DNA of 64,000 nt from Stappia sp. (GCF_040110915.1 NZ_CP157793.1:4547001-4611000), one strand, 5' to 3'. Positions 24,058 through 33,353 are shown, counted from the stretch's first letter. The notes: generated by a model from the sequence alone, not told the origin. Translations and numbers: made by a program.

Positions 24058-25140
24058 ATGTCCGAACTCGAAACCCTGGAATCCGAGATCCTCGCGGCCA
24101 TCGACGCGGCCGCCACCGAACCGGAACTCGACGAGGTGCGCGTTGCCGCGCTCGGCAAGAAGGGCTCGATCTCCGAGAAGCTCAAGACGCTCGGCAAGCT
24201 CTCTCCCGAGGAGCGCCGCGAGATGGGCCCGGCGATCAACGGCCTGAAGACGCGCGTCGGCGAGGCCATCGCGGCCCGCAAGGCGGTGCTGCAGGAGGCC
24301 GCCCTCAACGCGCGGCTGGAGGCGGAGCGCGTCGACGTGACGCTGCCGCTGCGCCCCGCGCCCTCGATCACCGGCCGCATCCACCCGGTCAGCCAGGTGA
24401 TCGACGAACTCACCGCGATCTTCGCCGACATGGGCTTTTCCATCGCAGAAGGCCCGGACATCGAGACGGATTATCTCAATTTCACGGCGCTGAACTTCCC
24501 CGAGGATCACCCGGCGCGCGACATGCACGACACGTTCTTCCTGCACGCGAAGGACGACGGCGAGCGCATGCTGCTGCGCACGCATACCTCGCCGGTGCAG
24601 ATCCGCGCGATGATGGACCAGAAGCCGCCGATCCGGGTGATCACGCCGGGCCGCACCTATCGCTGCGACAGCGACCAGACCCACACGCCGATGTTCCATC
24701 AGGTCGAGGGGCTGGTGATCGACACCGGCAGCCACATCGGCCATCTGAAGTGGATTCTCGAGGAATTCTGCAAGGCCTTCTTCGAGGTCGACGAGATCAA
24801 GATGCGCTTCCGCCCGTCGTTCTTCCCCTTCACCGAGCCATCGATGGAGGTCGACATCGGCTGCGACCGCTCCGGCAACGAGGTGAAGATCGGCGAGGGC
24901 GACGACTGGCTGGAGATCCTCGGCTGCGGCATGGTGCATCCCAACGTCATCCGCAACTGTGGGCTCGACCCGGACGTCTATCAGGGCTTCGCCTGGGGCA
25001 TGGGTATCGACCGCATCGCCATGCTGAAATACGGCATGCCGGACCTGCGCGCCTTCTTCGACGCCGATGTGCGCTGGATCGAGCATTACGGCTTCCGCCC
25101 GCTCGACCTGCCGACGCTGTTCGGGGGACTGTCGCGATGA
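24058..25140 (+). CDS. pheS: phenylalanine--tRNA ligase alpha subunit
   Basis: 360 residues. With PheT it forms the heterotetrameric enzyme that charges tRNA-Phe. The N-terminal coiled coil (about 1-85) binds tRNA; the catalytic domain follows with SITGRIHPVSQ (motif 1 region), DTFFLHAKDD...LLRTHTSPVQIR, YRCDSDQTHTPMFHQVEG (motif 2 region) and YQGFAWGMGIDRIAMLKYG (motif 3). The start at 24058 follows from the conserved length. The downstream membrane-protein gene overlaps its stop by 4 bases and pheT comes 805 bases later, so the usual adjacency is broken. Confidence 0.97.
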   Translation: MSELETLESEILAAIDAAATEPELDEVRVAALGKKGSISEKLKTLGKLSPEERREMGPAINGLKTRVGEAIAARKAVLQEAALNARLEAERVDVTLPLRPAPSITGRIHPVSQVIDELTAIFADMGFSIAEGPDIETDYLNFTALNFPEDHPARDMHDTFFLHAKDDGERMLLRTHTSPVQIRAMMDQKPPIRVITPGRTYRCDSDQTHTPMFHQVEGLVIDTGSHIGHLKWILEEFCKAFFEVDEIKMRFRPSFFPFTEPSMEVDIGCDRSGNEVKIGEGDDWLEILGCGMVHPNVIRNCGLDPDVYQGFAWGMGIDRIAMLKYGMPDLRAFFDADVRWIEHYGFRPLDLPTLFGGLSR

Positions 25141-25820
25141 GCGCAAGGCCGACGTACACGGGCCGGCGGCTGTCCGGCCTCGCGGTGCTGCTGGGGGCGC
25201 TTCTGCTCGCGCTGCTGGCGGTGCCGGGCGCGCCCTCGGCCGTCGCCCAGACACCGGCCCAGCCGCAGTCCTTCCTCGAGGTCTGTGCGGAAAAGAGCGC
25301 GGAGCGCGGACGGCTGCGCTATTGCGACGACTACTTTCGCGACGCGCTCGGTCCGGCGGCCGATCCGGTGCTCTATCTGCGCGACCGCATCACCAGCCTG
25401 CGCGCCAGCCAGGAAGCCAGTGCGGCGGAGAACTACGAGAGCTTCCTGACGGCGGTGGCCATCGTCGCCTTCCTGTCGATCGCGACGATGATCCTGGTGG
25501 TCAGCGAGAGGCGCATCACGGGCATCGCCAAATGGTCGTCGGCGACCGCGACGGCCGCGCTTCTGGTGATCATCGCCACGATGACCATGGGCTGGCTGGA
25601 GAAGTACCGGGCCGAGGACGCGGCGATGCTGGAACTGGGGCTGTTGCGCGACCAGATCGAGACGGAAGCGGCGCAGGTCATCGCCAGCGGCGGCGAGATC
25701 GATGCCGCGCTGCTGCGGCGCTGGAACGACCGCCTGCACGAGATCGGCCTGCGCTTCGCCCGGAATTATGGAAGCTCCTCGCCGATCCCGGACCTGGACC
25801 GGTTCCAACCCTCCGACTGA
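25137..25820 (+). CDS. membrane protein of unknown function between pheS and pheT
   Basis: 227 residues, starting ATG within the pheS stop (ATGA), so translation is coupled. It has an arginine-containing N-terminus and a hydrophobic stretch SGLAVLLGALLLALLAVPG with a likely cleavage after SAVA (about residue 37). Then comes a soluble segment with two cysteines (EVCAEKSAERGRLRYC), two helices (FLTAVAIVAFLSIATMILVV, about 100-120, and ATAALLVIIATMTMGW, about 135-150), and a charged helical C-terminus. It is probably an inner-membrane protein with soluble ends. I do not recognise the family. Its position inside the phe operon is unusual; a role in translation is not implied by the sequence. Confidence 0.7.
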   Translation: MSARPTYTGRRLSGLAVLLGALLLALLAVPGAPSAVAQTPAQPQSFLEVCAEKSAERGRLRYCDDYFRDALGPAADPVLYLRDRITSLRASQEASAAENYESFLTAVAIVAFLSIATMILVVSERRITGIAKWSSATATAALLVIIATMTMGWLEKYRAEDAAMLELGLLRDQIETEAAQVIASGGEIDAALLRRWNDRLHEIGLRFARNYGSSSPIPDLDRFQPSD

Positions 25821-25840
25821 GCGCGATGGCGCGAGGCCGG

Positions 25841-25880
25841 CCCGCTGGACCCGCGCTTTGGGACCGCCCGCTGGACCCGC
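25841..25880. repeat. 14-bp direct repeat between the membrane-protein gene and pheT
   Basis: CCCGCTGGACCCGC occurs at 25841-25854 and 25867-25880, period 26, in the 125-base spacer before pheT. It does not overlap the pheT ribosome site. Meaning unknown. Confidence 0.6.
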
Positions 25881-25945
25881 CCTTAGGATCTGAATGCCCG
25901 CTCCCCCGTCCACCGGGCCGGAGCGAACCACGAGAGACCGATGCC

Positions 25946-28366
25946 ATGAAATTCACCCTGTCCTGGCTCAAGGATCACCTGGAAACCGATGCCGGTCTGG
26001 ACGAGATCGTCGAGACGCTGACGCGGATCGGCCTCGAGGTCGAGGAGGTCAGCAATCCGGCCGAGCGGCTGACGGCCTTCACCATCGCGCGCGTGATCGA
26101 CGCGCGTCCGCATCCCAACGCCGACCGGCTGAAGGTCTTGAGCGTCGATGCCGGCGACGGCGGCGAGCCGCTGCAGATCGTCTGCGGCGCGCCCAATGCG
26201 CGGGCCGGGCTCGTCGGCGTTCTGGCGCGGCCCGGCGACTATGTGCCGGGCATCGACGTGACGTTGTCGGTCGGCAAGATCCGCGACGTGGAAAGCTTCG
26301 GCATGATGTGCTCGGAGCGCGAGCTGGAGCTCTCCGACGCGCACAGCGGCATCATCGACCTGCCCGAGGACGCGCCGGTCGGTGCCTCCTTCGCCGACTA
26401 CGCGGGCCTCGACGACCCGGTGATCGAGATCGGCCTGACGCCGAACCGGCCCGATTGCGCGGGCGTTTCCGGCATTGCCCGCGATCTTGCCGCCGCCGGC
26501 CTCGGCAAGCTGAAGGAAAATCGCCCCGCGGCCGTCGCCGGCGAGGGCGCCTGTCCGGTCGGGGTCACGCTCGACTTCGGCGACACGCCCTCGCTGTGTC
26601 CCGCCTTCGCGCTGCGGCTGGTGCGCGGCGTGAAAAACGGCCCGTCGCCGGAGTGGATGCAGAAGCGCCTGGTGGCCATCGGCCTGCGCCCGATCAACGC
26701 GCTGGTCGACATCACCAATTACATCACCTTCGACCGCGGGCGTCCGCTGCACGTCTTCGACGCGGCCAAGGTCAAGGGCGATCTCGTGGTGCGCCGGGGC
26801 CGCAAGGGCGAGGAGTTGCTCGGCCTCGACGGCAGGACCTACGGCTTCGACGACACGATGTGCGTGATCGCCGATGACACCGGTGTGGAATCCATCGCCG
26901 GCATCATGGGCGGCGAGCATTCCGGCTGCACCGAAGAGACCACCGACGTGCTGATCGAGTCGGCGCTGTGGGACGAGACCAACATCGCCCGCACGGGCCG
27001 CGCGCTCGGCATCAACACCGATGCGCGCTATCGCTTCGAGCGCGGCGTCGACCCGCAGTTCTGCGTGCCGGGCCTCGATCTCGCGACCCGGATGGTGATC
27101 GACCTGTGCGGTGGCAGCGCCAGCGAGATGACGCTCGCGGGCGCGATCCCCGACACCGACCGCACCATCGACCTGCCGATGTCGGAGGTGAAGCGCCTGT
27201 CCGGTCTGGACCTGTCGCCGCCGGAGATCCGGGGCGTGCTCTCCCGGCTCGGCTTCTGGGTCGCCGGCACCGGCGAGACGGCCAAGGTCGCGCCCCCGTC
27301 CTGGCGGCCGGACGTTCACGGCAAGGCCGATCTGGTGGAAGAGGTGGTGCGCATCGTCGGGCTCGACGAGATCGCCTCCGTGCCCCTGCCGCGCAACCGG
27401 CATGTCGCCGGCAAGATGCTGACGGTGTCGCAGTCGCGCCGCTCGCAGGCCCGGCGCACGCTCGCCGTGCGCGGCATGAAGGAAGCCGTGACCTGGTCCT
27501 TCATCTCCAAGGCGCAGGCGGAGGCCTTCGGCGGCGGTGCGCGCGTGCTGGAACTGGCCAATCCGATCTCGCCGGAGCTGTCCGACATGCGCCCGAGCCT
27601 CGTGCCGGGGCTGGCGGCGGCCGCGCAGCGCAATGCCGACCGCGGCTTTCCCGACAGCGCGCAGTTCGAGGTGGGGCAGGTCTTCGCCGACGACACGCCG
27701 AAGGGGCAGAGCATGGTGGCCGCCGGCGTGCGGCGCGGCACGGCCGGTCTCGCCGGTGCCGACCGGCACTGGACCGGCAACGCGCAGCCCGTCTCGGTGT
27801 TCGATGCCAAGGCCGACGCGGAAGCCGTTCTGGCGGCGATCGGCGCGCCGGTCGACAAGCTGATGGTCTTCGCCGAGGCGCCGGACTGGCTGCATCCGGG
27901 CCGCTCCGGCGAGTTGCGTCTGGGGCCGAAGACGGTGCTGGCGCGCTTCGGCGAGCTGCACCCGCGCACCCTGCGCGCGCTCGATCTCGACGGTCCGATG
28001 GTCGCCTTCGAGGTCTATCTCGATGCGGTGCCGGAGCCGAAGGCGAAGGCCGGCCGGTCCAAGGGCGCCTTCGACGTCAGCGACCTGATGCCGGTGCGCC
28101 GCGACTTCGCCTTCGTGGTCGACGAGGGCGTGAGCGCCGACAAGCTGCTCAAGGCGGCGCGCGGGGCGGACAAGAAGCTGATCACGGACGTGACGCTGTT
28201 CGATGTCTATCGCGGCACAGGGATTGGCGAGGGGCAGAAGTCGCTTGCCATCGACGTGACGCTTCAACCGCGCGACAAGACGCTCACCGACGAGGAAATC
28301 GACGCGGTGGCGGCCAAGATCCGCGCGGCGGTGGAAAAGGCGACCGGCGGCAGCTTGCGCGGCTAG
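25946..28366 (+). CDS. pheT: phenylalanine--tRNA ligase beta subunit
   Basis: 806 residues, the normal bacterial length. Domain order is visible: tRNA-binding OB domain near 40-150 (FTIARVIDARPHPNADRLKV), the B3/B4 editing domain (RPINALVDITNYITFDRGRP near 250-270), B5 and the inactive synthetase-like domain (WRPDVHGKADLVEEVVRIVG), and the C-terminal ferredoxin-like anticodon-binding domain (DLMPVRRDFAFVVDEGV). The start MKFTLSWLKDHL is canonical. It follows the inserted membrane-protein gene by 125 bases and should be transcribed from pheS. Confidence 0.97.
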   Translation: MKFTLSWLKDHLETDAGLDEIVETLTRIGLEVEEVSNPAERLTAFTIARVIDARPHPNADRLKVLSVDAGDGGEPLQIVCGAPNARAGLVGVLARPGDYVPGIDVTLSVGKIRDVESFGMMCSERELELSDAHSGIIDLPEDAPVGASFADYAGLDDPVIEIGLTPNRPDCAGVSGIARDLAAAGLGKLKENRPAAVAGEGACPVGVTLDFGDTPSLCPAFALRLVRGVKNGPSPEWMQKRLVAIGLRPINALVDITNYITFDRGRPLHVFDAAKVKGDLVVRRGRKGEELLGLDGRTYGFDDTMCVIADDTGVESIAGIMGGEHSGCTEETTDVLIESALWDETNIARTGRALGINTDARYRFERGVDPQFCVPGLDLATRMVIDLCGGSASEMTLAGAIPDTDRTIDLPMSEVKRLSGLDLSPPEIRGVLSRLGFWVAGTGETAKVAPPSWRPDVHGKADLVEEVVRIVGLDEIASVPLPRNRHVAGKMLTVSQSRRSQARRTLAVRGMKEAVTWSFISKAQAEAFGGGARVLELANPISPELSDMRPSLVPGLAAAAQRNADRGFPDSAQFEVGQVFADDTPKGQSMVAAGVRRGTAGLAGADRHWTGNAQPVSVFDAKADAEAVLAAIGAPVDKLMVFAEAPDWLHPGRSGELRLGPKTVLARFGELHPRTLRALDLDGPMVAFEVYLDAVPEPKAKAGRSKGAFDVSDLMPVRRDFAFVVDEGVSADKLLKAARGADKKLITDVTLFDVYRGTGIGEGQKSLAIDVTLQPRDKTLTDEEIDAVAAKIRAAVEKATGGSLRG

Positions 28367-28456
28367 GCCGTTTCGCGCTTTCATGGCGGCCGGGGGGCGG
28401 GAGTTGCCGGGATCGGCACCTCCCGTGTCTTCGGCCGCCGTGCGGCCACCGCTTGC

Positions 28457-28489
28457 GGAGGGATCGTCATGACCCCGAAAGCCCGATGA
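28457..28489 (+). promoter_or_regulatory. ribosome site and six-codon leader ORF before the nucleotidyltransferase
   Basis: GGAGGG (28457-28462) is ideally placed, six bases away, for an ATG at 28469. That ATG opens only MTPKAR and stops at TGA 28487-28489. This stop overlaps the ATG (28486) of the nucleotidyltransferase as ATGA. The start context ATGACCCCGAAA is duplicated in the leader and the gene. The gene itself has no close ribosome site, so it is probably translated by reinitiation. Confidence 0.55.
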
Positions 28490-29364
28490 CCCCGAAACCG
28501 AGGGCCGTCGCCGACCTTCAGAGCGGGTTCGCCTTCGGGCGCACGACGCTTGGCGATCCCTCGCTGACGAGCGAGGACGACCGGCGGCGGGTTCTGGAAC
28601 TCCTGATCCGCACCGATCCGCTGCTGATGCCCGTGCTGCGCGCCGCCCGGTGTCTGGCCCTTCCCGATTGGCGGCTCGTCAGCGGCGCGGTCTATCAAAG
28701 CGTGTGGAACGCGCTGACCGGCCGCCCTTCCGGGCACGGGATCAAGGACATCGACCTCGTCTATTTCGACGGCGGCGATCTTGGCTATGAGGCCGAGGAC
28801 GCGGCGATTGCGCGGGCCGGGGCCGTCATGGCGGGGGTCGAGCCGCCGGTCGAGGTGCGCAATCAGGCGCGTGTGCACCGCTGGTACGAGGCGCGCTTCG
28901 GCCAGCCCTATCCCCGGCTCGCCTGCACCGACGAGGCCCTGCTCTATTACGCCGCGCGCACCCATGCCGTCGGTGTGCGTCTGGAGGCGGACAACCGGCT
29001 GAGCATCGCCGCGCCCTTCGGATTGGCGGACGTCTTCGCCATGCGGCTGGTGCCCAATCCGGTCCTCGACAATTCCGCCACCTACACCGAAAAGGCGCTC
29101 AGGATGAAGGCGACCTGGCCGGAGATCGAGATCCTGCCCTGGCCGCACGCGACGGCGGGCCGGGACGGCGCGCTCGAGGCCGGGGAGACCGCCGGGGGCG
29201 ATACCCCGGCCAAAGACGCCGGCGACGCGCCCGGAGCGACCGCCCCGTCGGCACCGACGTCACCCGCACCCGCGCCGACCCCGCCGGGATCTCACGACCC
29301 GGCGGATCCGGCACGCGACTGGATCACGCTGTCCACCAGCCCGCGCACCGAGTTGCCGAAGTAG
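28486..29364 (+). CDS. nucleotidyltransferase family protein (DUF925-type)
   Basis: 292 residues. Residues about 15-210 match the nucleotidyltransferase-like family: LLMPVLRAARCLALPDWRLVSGAVYQ, then the metal site as GIKDIDLVYFD (D-x-D), then VRNQARVHRWYEARFG and MRLVPNP. Target unknown. Residues about 215-292 are a Gly/Ala/Pro/Thr-rich tail ending LSTSPRTELPK, not part of the family, and the last 73 bases overlap the 3' end of the convergent pabB-pabC gene. A frame open by chance through GC-rich sequence could explain the tail. The start is coupled to a six-codon leader ORF. Confidence 0.82.
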   Translation: MTPKPRAVADLQSGFAFGRTTLGDPSLTSEDDRRRVLELLIRTDPLLMPVLRAARCLALPDWRLVSGAVYQSVWNALTGRPSGHGIKDIDLVYFDGGDLGYEAEDAAIARAGAVMAGVEPPVEVRNQARVHRWYEARFGQPYPRLACTDEALLYYAARTHAVGVRLEADNRLSIAAPFGLADVFAMRLVPNPVLDNSATYTEKALRMKATWPEIEILPWPHATAGRDGALEAGETAGGDTPAKDAGDAPGATAPSAPTSPAPAPTPPGSHDPADPARDWITLSTSPRTELPK

Positions 29365-31136
29365 AGCCGGTCGGCGGTTGCGAGATCGGCGAGCGTCAGG
29401 TCGGCTTCATGCGCGCGTCCCGTCTCCAGAAGCGCGGCGCGCAGCGTGCCGGGCAGCAGGCCGTGCGCCAGCGCCGGCGTCAGCAGACGACCGCCTTTCG
29501 ACACGAAGACATTGGTGAAACTGCCTTCGGTGACGAAGCCGTCTGCGTTGACGAAGACGACCTCGTCGCAGCCCTGTTCGGCGGCCATCGCCTTGCGCGT
29601 TCCGTCGTAGAGCTGCCGACGGGTGGTCTTGTGGGCGAGCAGCGGATCGCGCGCATCGACCGGCGTCGGGGCCACGCCGATCCGCCAGTGGGTTGGCGTC
29701 GCGGAAAGCGCCACGTCGGCGATCTCGAACGCGCCGTCGGCGGCCAGTTCCAGCCGCACGCGGCGCGGCGCGGAAAACGTCTCCGCGCGGGCCGCAAGCA
29801 TCGCCTCGATCGCCCGGCGCGGCATCAGGAAGCCGAGGCGCGCGGCACTGGCCGCCAACCGCGCGAGATGACGCTCCAGCAGCAGATAGCCCTCTTGGCG
29901 GTGCCAGGCCATCGTCTCGAACAGCGCGAAATCGGGCGGTCGGCGGTCCAGAAAGGCGAGTTTCAGACGGGTTTCGGCATATTCCGGCCGTGGCTCGCTG
30001 TCGAAGACGACGCCGGACCCGGCGCCGGCCTCGAAACGCCCGTCCGCCCCGGCGACCAGCGTGCGGATCGCCACGTTGAAGCGGAAATCGCCGCCCGGCG
30101 CGAGATGACCGATGGCGCCGGTGTAGAGCCCGCGCGGGGAGGTCTCCAGATCGTGCAGGATCTCCATCGCCCGCAGTTTCGGCGCGCCGGTGATCGAGCC
30201 GCAGGGAAAGAGATGCGCCATGGCGTCGGCGAAGCCGGTGCCGGCGGCCAGCTCGGCCTCCACCGTCGAGGTCATCTGGAAGAGGGTCTGATAGGGCTCG
30301 ACCTCGAAGAGGGTGGGCACGGTCACGCTGCCGGCGCGCGCGATCCGCGACAGGTCGTTGCGCATCAGGTCGACGATCATGACGTTTTCGGCCTGCGACT
30401 TCGGGTCCTCGCGCAGCAGGGCGGCCGCCTCGCGGTCTTCCTGCGGCGTGCTCCCGCGCGGCGCAGTGCCCTTCATCGGCCGGGTGCGGATGCGCGGGCC
30501 CTCGCGCTCCAGAAAGAGCTCCGGCGACAGGGACAGCACGCTGTGCTTCTCCAGTGCCAGAAAGGCGGCATGGCCCACGGGCTGTGCGGTCATGAGCCGG
30601 CGAAAGAGTGCGGCCGGCGTGCCGGCGAGGTGCCCCCGCGCGCGCAGCGTCACATTGGCCTGATAGATGTCGCCGCACGCGAGATGCGCCCGCACCCGCT
30701 CGAAGGCGCGCAGATAGTCCGCCTCCGACATGTCGAACCGCGCGACCTCGGCGGCGGCCGCCTTGGCCTCGGCACGCGGGGCGAGCCGGGCCAGCGCGCT
30801 TGGCACGTCGAGCGTCTCGGGCGCGTCGTAGAGGCCGAACCAGACGAGCGGAACCTCGGGGAGGCGGGGTGAGCGGGCGCGCAGCTTGGCCTCGAAGGCG
30901 AAGCCCGCCTCATAGGCCAGATAGCCCGCCACATGGGCGCCCGAGGCGACCGCCCGCTCGGCGGCGGCGAGCGCATCGCCCACCGCATCCAACCGTGTCG
31001 CGGTCACCACGTCGCGGGGACGTTCGAACCACATCGCCGTGTCGCGATGGGTGTCGAAGAGAACCACCGTGCCTGCGGCCGGACCGGTGCCGGGGCCATC
31101 GGGCGGAGAAGCGGTGCGGGCGGGGTCGCGGGGCAT
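29292..31136 (-). CDS. pabB: fused aminodeoxychorismate synthase component I and 4-amino-4-deoxychorismate lyase
   Basis: 614 residues, two domains. Residues 1 to about 375 are the chorismate-binding domain of PabB: YQANVTLRARGHLAG, MKGTAPRGSTPQED, ENVMIVDLMRNDLSRIA, LFPCGSITGAPKLRAMEIL. From about 395 to the end comes a class IV PLP aminotransferase fold as in PabC: LFETMAWHRQEGYLLLERHL, HKTTRRQLYD (PLP lysine region) and VNADGFVTEGSFTNVFV. Together they turn chorismate to aminodeoxychorismate and then to p-aminobenzoate plus pyruvate for folate. The glutaminase PabA is not in the window. The fusion is common in alphaproteobacteria. The 3' end overlaps the convergent nucleotidyltransferase tail. 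Confidence 0.92.
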   Translation of the reverse strand: MPRDPARTASPPDGPGTGPAAGTVVLFDTHRDTAMWFERPRDVVTATRLDAVGDALAAAERAVASGAHVAGYLAYEAGFAFEAKLRARSPRLPEVPLVWFGLYDAPETLDVPSALARLAPRAEAKAAAAEVARFDMSEADYLRAFERVRAHLACGDIYQANVTLRARGHLAGTPAALFRRLMTAQPVGHAAFLALEKHSVLSLSPELFLEREGPRIRTRPMKGTAPRGSTPQEDREAAALLREDPKSQAENVMIVDLMRNDLSRIARAGSVTVPTLFEVEPYQTLFQMTSTVEAELAAGTGFADAMAHLFPCGSITGAPKLRAMEILHDLETSPRGLYTGAIGHLAPGGDFRFNVAIRTLVAGADGRFEAGAGSGVVFDSEPRPEYAETRLKLAFLDRRPPDFALFETMAWHRQEGYLLLERHLARLAASAARLGFLMPRRAIEAMLAARAETFSAPRRVRLELAADGAFEIADVALSATPTHWRIGVAPTPVDARDPLLAHKTTRRQLYDGTRKAMAAEQGCDEVVFVNADGFVTEGSFTNVFVSKGGRLLTPALAHGLLPGTLRAALLETGRAHEADLTLADLATADRLYFGNSVRGLVDSVIQSRAGSAGS

Positions 31137-31179
31137 CGCGGCGGATCCCGGGGCTGTGCGGCGCGGGATGCGCGGGCCG

Positions 31180-32190
31180 TCAGCGGCCGTTGGGCCGGGC
31201 GGTCGGGTCGGTGCGGCTCATGCGCGCATGCACGTGATCGAGGATCTGCTTCGCTGAACCGTGCGAGCGGGCCAGCAGATATTCGCGCGGGTAGCGGTAG
31301 GCCTTCGACAGCAGACGGCCGAGGCCCTTCTTGCCGACCACATGGCTCGCCGTCTCCGGCGCGGAGAGCAGGGTCCACAGCCGTTCGTAGGTCTCCGGCA
31401 TGGCGCGCGGCGCGTCGTCGAAGGTTTCCGACACCTTGCGGGCGAGCACTTCCGTCGCGGCGGAGGCCTCCGGGATCACCTCGAAGCCGGATTTGGCCAG
31501 CATGGCGCGCAGCGTGTCGCCGCAGAAATTGTAGATATGCGCGAAATGGAAGCGGGTCCACGGCGCATGCCGGTTCTGCTCGATGTCGGGGACGCTGACC
31601 GAGAACAGGCCGTCGGGCCGCAGCAGGGTGTTGATGAAGCGCAGCGAGGCCAGCGGATCGGGCAGATGCTCCAGCACGTGATTGAGATTGATCACGTCGT
31701 AGTGGCCCGGCGCCAGATCCGCCGTCTCATAGGTGCAGTTCTCCACCGGCAGGCCGAGCTCGCGCCGGGTGTACTGCGCGTAGCCCTCGTTAGGCTCGAT
31801 TCCGGAGATCTCGAAGCCCATCTTGCCGGCCATGTAGAGGAATTCGCCGCTGCCCGAGCCGATGTCGAGAAAGCGGGTCTGGCCCGGGCGGACATGCGTC
31901 AGGATCTGCGCCACCCGGTGATAGGCGCCGGGCGCGTAGCGATAGATGTGCTTGAGCTTCGGCTCGTAGGTCGACTTGTACTTCTTGCGGTAGTCCACCG
32001 CATAGAAGCGGTCGAGCTCGTCCTTCGTCGGGATCGGATGCGAATGAACCAGACCGCAGCCGGTGCAGATCACCGTCGTCAGCTTCTCGAAGTTCCGGCC
32101 GATCCCGGAGACGACGCGCCGCTCCCGCCCCTCGCAGATCCGGCAGGGGGTCTCGCTCGTGATGACGGTTCCGGTGTCCAAAGTGTCCAA
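31180..32190 (-). CDS. class I SAM methyltransferase with N-terminal zinc ribbon
   Basis: 336 residues. The N-terminus carries two CxxC pairs (TPCRICEG, residues 15-22, and VICTGCGLVHSHPIP, about 40-54), typical of the zinc-binding domain of sugar C-methyltransferase-like proteins. The SAM domain has FLDIGSGSGEFLYMAGKMG (motif I), ISGIEPNEG, and INLNHVLEHLPDPLASLRFI. The C-terminal 100 residues are helical and unassigned. It follows bcsN by about 120 bases in the same direction and precedes pabB-pabC by 43 bases. It may modify a polysaccharide precursor or another sugar; the context near the cellulose operon is suggestive only. Confidence 0.85.
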   Translation of the reverse strand: MDTLDTGTVITSETPCRICEGRERRVVSGIGRNFEKLTTVICTGCGLVHSHPIPTKDELDRFYAVDYRKKYKSTYEPKLKHIYRYAPGAYHRVAQILTHVRPGQTRFLDIGSGSGEFLYMAGKMGFEISGIEPNEGYAQYTRRELGLPVENCTYETADLAPGHYDVINLNHVLEHLPDPLASLRFINTLLRPDGLFSVSVPDIEQNRHAPWTRFHFAHIYNFCGDTLRAMLAKSGFEVIPEASAATEVLARKVSETFDDAPRAMPETYERLWTLLSAPETASHVVGKKGLGRLLSKAYRYPREYLLARSHGSAKQILDHVHARMSRTDPTARPNGR

Positions 32191-32312
32191 GGGGCGTCCC
32201 TCATCTGGGCAGTCTCGACGTGTCGCCGCAGCGTGGGCCCCTCATAAGGGAAACGCATCGCGCCGCCTAGACCCAATCTTCCCGGGGGACAGGCGGTGCC
32301 CGGGCACGACCC

Positions 32313-33353
32313 TCAGGGAAGGGGGACGCGCGCCGGGCGCGGACCCAGGCTCGCGGTGGTCGCCGGATCGTCCGGGGCGGTCGCGGAGCGGGCCAGCACC
32401 GCGTCGCCCTCCGGCGTCGTGGATCGGGCCGGCGGAGCGGTCGGCGTCGTGTCGTCGCCCTGTTGCGCCTCCCGGGTTTCGGGGGCGTCGGCTGCAGGCC
32501 CATCGAGCGTGTCGGGCATGGGCACCGCGGGCAGCGCCGCGGCGGGCCGTCGGCCGGTGGTCTCGCGCGTCGCCCTATTCGCGACCTTTGCCGGTGTCGC
32601 ACGGCGGGTCGGCGTCGTTTTCGGCGCGCGTGCCGGTTCGGCGGCGGGCAGGAGCCCGCGTGCGGCCGCCCTTGTGTCGTCCAGCAGCGCCTCCACCCCG
32701 GCAAGGGCCGGCGGCGTGGCCGTCGCCAGCCCCGACATGGCAAGACGCAGGCGGGAGAAGGCGGCAATCGCATCGTCCGCGCTCAGGTCCTTGCGGCACA
32801 GGCGCATGCGCAGCGACAGCGCACGTCGGGCCTGCGGCGTCCAGAACGACGCGGTGCCGCGATCGGCGAGCGCGATGGTCTGCCAGGCGAAGGCGCACCC
32901 CCGCCCGTCGTGGGCGAGACCGTAGGGGCCGTAGGCATTGACCGTCACCTTGTCGACCAGCGACAGACGACGGTCGGGAAAGCGGCGTGCCAGTTCGCGC
33001 CGCAGCGCCCGCGCGTCGAGCGGTCTGCCCGCGTTTTCGCCTTCGACGACGCGCAGGTCGAGCGTGTTCTCGCCCCGCGTCGTGGCGTCGCCGGCGAGCA
33101 CGCTGCGCTCGCCCGCCTGCCCGGCTCGTCGCCCCTGCGTCACCGAGACGACGTCCCCCGCCTGTGCCGGCAGACGCGCGATCGCCCGGTCGGGTGAAAC
33201 GGTCAGCGGCGTGTCCGAAAACAGCGTCCGGTCGAGCGTGTCATGGGTGCCGCTCAGGCCCGGGTCGAACTGCGTGCAGCCGGCGAGCGCCAGCGACGCG
33301 GTGAGCGTCAGCGCCACGATGGCGGGAAACCGGGTTCTTGTGCGCATGTGCAT
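32313..33353 (-). CDS. bcsN: cellulose biosynthesis lipoprotein BcsN
   Basis: 346 residues beginning with a lipoprotein signal (basic start, hydrophobic core, LALAGC with C26 as lipidated residue). The body, about 27-210, matches BcsN of alphaproteobacterial cellulose operons: SVTQGRRAGQAGERSVLAGD, LRRELARRFPDRRLSLVD, NAYGPYGLAHDGRGCAFAWQ and two more cysteines. The remaining 130 residues are a Pro/Ala/Thr-rich low-complexity tail. BcsN function is not established; it is probably a periplasmic or outer-membrane-anchored accessory of the secretion complex. It is the last bcs gene of the operon, 30 bases after the TPR gene. Confidence 0.85.
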   Translation of the reverse strand: MHMRTRTRFPAIVALTLTASLALAGCTQFDPGLSGTHDTLDRTLFSDTPLTVSPDRAIARLPAQAGDVVSVTQGRRAGQAGERSVLAGDATTRGENTLDLRVVEGENAGRPLDARALRRELARRFPDRRLSLVDKVTVNAYGPYGLAHDGRGCAFAWQTIALADRGTASFWTPQARRALSLRMRLCRKDLSADDAIAAFSRLRLAMSGLATATPPALAGVEALLDDTRAAARGLLPAAEPARAPKTTPTRRATPAKVANRATRETTGRRPAAALPAVPMPDTLDGPAADAPETREAQQGDDTTPTAPPARSTTPEGDAVLARSATAPDDPATTASLGPRPARVPLP

